NCBI RefSeq assembly: GCF_904849725.1
Contig: NC_058519.1
Location: 183,261,703 to 183,325,702, forward strand
Direction of reading: 5' to 3'
Source: Hordeum vulgare subsp. vulgare
Taxonomy: Eukaryota; Streptophyta; Magnoliopsida; Poales; Poaceae
Length of the DNA: 64,000 nt
This document shows, in pieces, positions 60,123 through 64,000 of the stretch. The notes under the pieces were generated by a model. The model searched no databases, was not told the origin of the DNA, and saw nothing but the letters and a program-made list of their open reading frames with translations. Both the position numbers and the translations under genes were made by a program. Positions within the stretch are counted from its first letter, which is position 1; every line of letters starts with the position of its first letter.

Positions 60123-61609
60123 TGATACATCTCCAACGTATCTATAATTTTTTATGGTTTCATGCTATTATCTTGTGAAACTTTGGATGTTTTGCATGCC
60201 TTTTATTTATTTTTTGGGACTAACTTATTAACTCAGTGTCAACTGCGAGTTCCTGTTTTTTCTATGTTTTTGACCCCTTTCAGAGGAGATTTTGAAACGG
60301 AGTCCAAACGGAAGAAAATCCCCGAAAAGATATTTTCTGAAACGGAAGAAGATCGGGGAGCTTGGGAGCCAAGGCAGGGGAGCCCCAGGGGCCCCACAAG
60401 CCCCCACCCTGTGGCCAGGGGGAGGCCACGCCATCCAGGCTTGTGGGCCCCCTGAGCGTCCCCTGACCTAGGGGTTGCACCTATATATTCCCTAAAAATC
60501 CCCAAAAAATCAGGAGATCATCGAAAGTACTTTTCCGCTGCCGCAAGCTTCTGTCTCCGCAAGATCCCATCTGGGGCACGTTCTGGTGCCCTGCCGGAGG
60601 GGGGATTCGTACACGGAGGGCTTGTTTATCAACACCATGACCTCTCCGATGATGCGTGAGTAGTTCACCATAGACCTACGGGTCCATAGTTAGTAACTAG
60701 ATGGCTTCTTCTCTCTCTTGGATCTTCAATACAAAGTTCTCCATGATCCTCATGGAGATCTATTCGATGTAATCTTCTTTTGCGGTGTGTTTGTCGAGAT
60801 CTGATGAATTGTGGATTTATGATCAGATTATCTATGAATCTTATTTGAGTTTCTTCTGATCTCTCTTATGCATGATTTCATATCCTTGTAATTCTCTTAG
60901 AGTTGTGGGTTTTGGCTGGCCAACTAGATCTATGATTCTTGCAATGGGAGAAGTTCTTGGTTTTGGGTTCATACCGTGCGGTGACCTCACCCAGTGACAG
61001 AAGGGGTAGCGAGGCACGCATCGTGTTGTTGCAATGAAGGGTAAAAACATGGGGTTTTCATCATTGGTTTGAGATTATCCCTCTACATCATGTCATCTTG
61101 CTTAAAGCGTTACTCTGTTCGTCATGAACTCAATACACTAGATGCATGCTGGATAGCGATCGATGTGTGGAGTAATAGTAGTAGATGCAGAAAGTATCGG
61201 TCTACTAGTCTCGGACGTGATGCCTATATGTATGATCATTGCCTTAGATATCGTCATGACTTTGCGCGGTTCTATCAATTGCTCGACAGTAATTTGTTCA
61301 CCCACCGTGATACTTGCTATTTTGAGAGAAGCCTCTAGTGAACACTACGGCCACCAGGGTCTACTTCACACCATATTTTCAGCCTTACACTTTTTACTTT
61401 GTTGCACTTTGGGTGCAAGCTTGTTTGTGTTTGCGCAGGTACTCGACTTGACGAGACCCTCCTTCTGGATCGATACCTTGGTTCTCAAACTGAGGGAAAT
61501 ACTTACTGCTCTTGTGTTGCTTCACCCTTTCCTCTTCAAGGGAAAAACTAACGCAAGCCCAGCCTCTGTCAACGTGTCAATTTCTGGCGCTGTTTTCTGT
61601 GGGATAGCA
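60123..61609 (+). repeat. 3' LTR of element B
   Basis: 1487 bp, TGATACATCTCC to GGGATAGCA, followed by the CCTAT duplication. No gene is seen in it. Confidence 0.92.
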
Positions 61610-61614
61610 CCTAT

Positions 61615-62407
61615 ATATACCCCTTCACGCACCTCTCCTTCGTGGGAGAAGCACTCAGAACACACACTTCCCTGCCAGATCCATGTTCTGAGAGAGAACC
61701 ACCTGCTCATGTGTTGACACCAAGATATTCCAATCCTATCATTTGAAACTTGATTTGTAGGCTCCCCAAACTGCTTTCCACCAAATCAATCTCTCCTACC
61801 CATGCATATTATGTGAGAGAGTGATTTGTGTTGAGGGCATTATCTTTAGAAGCACAAGAGCAAGGAGTACATTGATCTACAACATCTATTACCTTTTGGA
61901 GGGTGGTTCCTCCTAGATTGGTTAGGTGTCGCTTGCGAGCCTCCTACTTCGTGTTGTGGAGTTGAACCAAGATGTTTGTAAGGGCAAGGAGATCGCCTAC
62001 TTCGTGAAGATCTACCCTGAGTAAGGCTAGTCCTCCGTTGACGGAAGCTGTGGTGGAATAGACAAGGCCACTTCTTTGTGGACCCTCCGTGAGTGTAGAC
62101 CTCCGTGGACTCTCTCTACCATTACCCTGTGTGGGTTGAAGTCTCCACTAACATGGATGTACGATAGCGCCACCTATCGGAACCATGCCAAAAATCACCG
62201 TGACAACGTCATGCGTTTGATCTTCCTAACCTCTACTCCTTTACATGTGCAAAGTCTTTACTTTTCCGAAGCCATATATGTTGACTAGTATGTGTAGGGT
62301 GCACTAGACTTGTTAGAACTGCTGAATTTTTGCCCTCCAAGAATTTGGGTTAGGATAGAAATTTTATCTTGACAATTAGTCTATTCACCCCCCCCCCCTC
62401 TAGACAC
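61615..62407 (+). repeat. Solo LTR L, right part
   Basis: Resumes L at the TATA box (ATATACCCC) and matches 33321-34105 of the G LTR. It ends in a run of 11 C (62388-62398) and CTCTAGAC. Confidence 0.8.
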
Positions 62408-62453
62408 ATCTTCTAGATTTTTCCAGGATTCTCGATAGAAATTCTTTGTCACA

Positions 62454-64000
62454 TCCCTAGCTACCCTTTGATGATTATCAAGATTGTGCTCATGTTTAAT
62501 ATTGCATTTAAAAGTGAAAATAGAAATCAAAGTGAAAAACCCTAGCAATTCCATATTCAACCCAAATCAAAAGTGTGATAAATCAATGAACTCAAAATGG
62601 CCTACATAAAAGTCCATCATTTTTGATAAATATTGGAAACAACAATTCAGGGGTGGATTTCTTTTTAAAAATACATTTGGCATTTTATTTAAACCACAAA
62701 AGCCACTGATAATATTCAATTAAGTGGTTTTAAATTATTCTGGTTATCATAAAATGTTGAATCTTTTATGTGGGTTTGGAAATATTCCAAATAACACCCC
62801 AGCATTATTTTCACTATTTTAGAAATAGTTTGGAGCCATAAATAAAATCAACTAAGTGTCAGATATGAATTAACAGAAACAGAAAAGAAAGAAATGGGAA
62901 AAGTCTATCTAGCGCTTACCTTGGCCCAGCCCATATCTCTCGATGTCGTCTTCCTCTTGCCAACGAGTAGCAGGAGGTGGCCGTCGCTCTGTCCGGTGCG
63001 GCCACGCACCTGAGTGACTGTCTGGCCTCCCCATCGCGCTGGCCGTGAAGGGATAACCTCCCACGACCCATTCTAGCTCTCTCCCTCTCCTCATTCGCTC
63101 CCTTGTGCCAATCTCTCTCGGCACCATTAGAGTCGAGCTTCAGCTCGAGCTCGCCGTCGTCTCTGGCCACCTCAAGCCTCCCCGAGCACGTCGTTCGCTC
63201 CGCCTTGTCGAGCACGTCGTCCCCACCAAAGGAAGCAAGCTCTTGAGCCCTGCATCGCCCCAAAGTCGTCCTCTTCCTCCTCGGATCACCGAAGCTCGCC
63301 GTCGTCGTTCTCCCTCTCCAGGCTATCCTCCATCCCGCTCTCGACGTCTCTGCAACCCCTATGAGATCAGGATGGTTTCCCCCCTCTTTTCCCCATCGAT
63401 CTCGTGCCCTAGCGCCTGATTGCATCGGAGCCCGATGAGATCCGCCGCGGGAGCTCATCGCCGGTGATGTTCCGATGATGGGTTGGTCCATCTGAGACCC
63501 CCATCAGCTTCAGTGCGTCATGTAGATGCTTTAGGAGCCAAACCCCTCAGACTTGCAATAATGAGCTCGCGGACGAGTGACCTTTCTTTGAGTGCCATCC
63601 GCCGCTCATTTGGTCGCCGGAGGAGCATTTCCGATGCCCTCCACCGTCCTAGAGCCACCGGCGGCTCAACGCCAGTGGGTTTGACCCCTAGTGCCGGTGG
63701 GTTGACTCCCCTCAGCCTATGAGAGGTGGGGCCAGCCCTTGGTTAAATAAAACTAACTTAAAAAGAATTGAAGAAAATGTTAATTACTAAACAGTCACTA
63801 AGATGTGGGCCAGCCTCTATTAACTAACTAATTAACTTAAAATTTAATTAAAATCTGGCCAGAGTCACTCGACAGATGGTCCCACTGGTCAGGTTTGACT
63901 TTCAACAGCCAAATTGACCTGCTGATGTCATGCTGATGCAATAATACTATTTCTGTTTTATAATAATTCCAGAATAAGTGCAAAACTTTGGAAATTAATA
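62454..64000. other. Probable older repeat hosting element J; no gene supported
   Basis: AT-rich from 62454 to 62920, GC-rich and TC-rich from 62920 to 63720, then AT-rich again. The plus-strand TGTCACATCCC at 62447 and the AT-rich-then-GGCCCA layout resemble the LTR of element F, so it may be LTR sequence of another gypsy-like family. Open frames exist on both strands in the GC-rich block but look like composition artefacts. Confidence 0.4.

Larger units (their letters stand above)
40916..61609 (+). mobile_element. Element B: Athila-type gag-protease retrotransposon, interrupted by N
   Basis: Flanked by exact CCTAT copies at 40911-40915 and 61610-61614. The 5' LTR is 40916-41908 plus 54564-55118 and the 3' LTR is 60123-61609. 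Without N it is about 8.0 kb. It carries PBS, leader, a broken gag-protease and a 2.7-kb non-coding 3' part, but no reverse transcriptase or integrase. Leader and 3' part match element A, whose ORF is different. Confidence 0.92.
40202..62407 (+). mobile_element. L: solo LTR of the G family inside the J LTR, split by element B
   Basis: LTR sequence at 40202-40915 and 61615 to about 62407, together about 1.5 kb, homologous to 32607-34121. The flanks ATCTT at 40197-40201 and 62408-62412 are a likely TSD, but the element would then end CTAGACAC rather than in CA. An end at 62425 is an alternative. It carries the same CGGTGNNACCGA motif array (about 40560-40870) ahead of a TATA box that B has split. 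Confidence 0.75.
34122..62453 (-). mobile_element. Element J: Ty3/gypsy (chromovirus-like) retrotransposon, outermost in the window
   Basis: J reads on the minus strand. It has a 5' LTR in pieces (37510-37812, 39275-40201, about 62413-62453), an initiator-Met PBS, an extra ORF, gag, protease and the start of reverse transcriptase. The polymerase is cut at 34122 by element G, so the rest of J lies left of the window. The outer end at 62453 is inferred from a minus-strand TGTGACAAAG start that mirrors the GTCCCCACA end at 37510. The [14 protein letters not shown] knuckle and the DCGASHSF protease loop suggest the Del/Tekay chromovirus group. Confidence 0.75.

Noticed and set aside
62916..63491. 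Overlapping ORFs on both strands in a GC-rich block
   Set aside because: Both strands are open because of base composition; no domain, no splice pattern and no credible start.
1..64000. Host protein-coding genes, tRNA, rRNA or microRNA genes
   Set aside because: Nothing outside transposon sequence showed exon structure or RNA-gene features. Matches to tRNA are only PBS segments.

Overview
The window looks like intergenic DNA from a large, repeat-rich grass genome. The tribe Triticeae (wheat, barley, rye and relatives) is the best guess; the species cannot be told. The basis is a Copia element whose LTR closely resembles the Angela/BARE/WIS type, several Athila-type gypsy elements whose LTRs begin TGATACGT, and a Tat/Retand-type gypsy element carrying an antisense gene. 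I found no host gene, tRNA, rRNA or CRISPR array. Positions 1 to about 62453 read as one nested stack of LTR retrotransposons.

Nesting was worked out from LTR ends (TG...CA), 5-bp target-site duplications (TSDs), primer-binding sites (PBS), polypurine tracts (PPT) and reading frames that resume across insertions. Letters are my own labels. J (gypsy, minus strand; its 5' LTR seems to end near 62453) is the outermost element. G (plus strand, right end 34121) sits in J's reverse transcriptase. E (Copia, plus strand, right end 27526) sits in G. D (gypsy, minus strand, right end 11433) sits in E's 5' LTR. A (gypsy, minus strand, 1560-8615, TSD ATCAC) sits in D's gag. F (minus strand, 16339-24884) sits in E's polymerase region. 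H (solo LTR, 30318-31879, TSD AGGAT) sits in G's ORF. In J's 5' LTR lie K (solo LTR, 37813-39274, TSD GTAAG) and L (solo LTR, 40202 to about 62407). L is split by B (40916-61609, TSD CCTAT), and B's 5' LTR is split by N (41909-54558, TSD CTCTG). The left ends of J, G, E and D lie outside the window.

Almost every reading frame is broken by stops or frameshifts. The best preserved are N's integrase stretch (48033-49088), D's retropepsin (600-1364) and a 241-codon coiled-coil ORF in F (20948-21673). A, B and F carry no recognisable polymerase and would need proteins from other elements.

The most interesting part is N. Between its integrase and 3' LTR it carries a broken gene on the opposite strand with five well-formed introns (42968-46385). 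Between the two convergent genes lies an array of about nineteen 71-bp units (about 46604-47938), each with two inverted repeats. From 62454 to 64000 is the probable host of J: an AT-rich then GC-rich sequence resembling the LTR layout of F, without a supportable gene.
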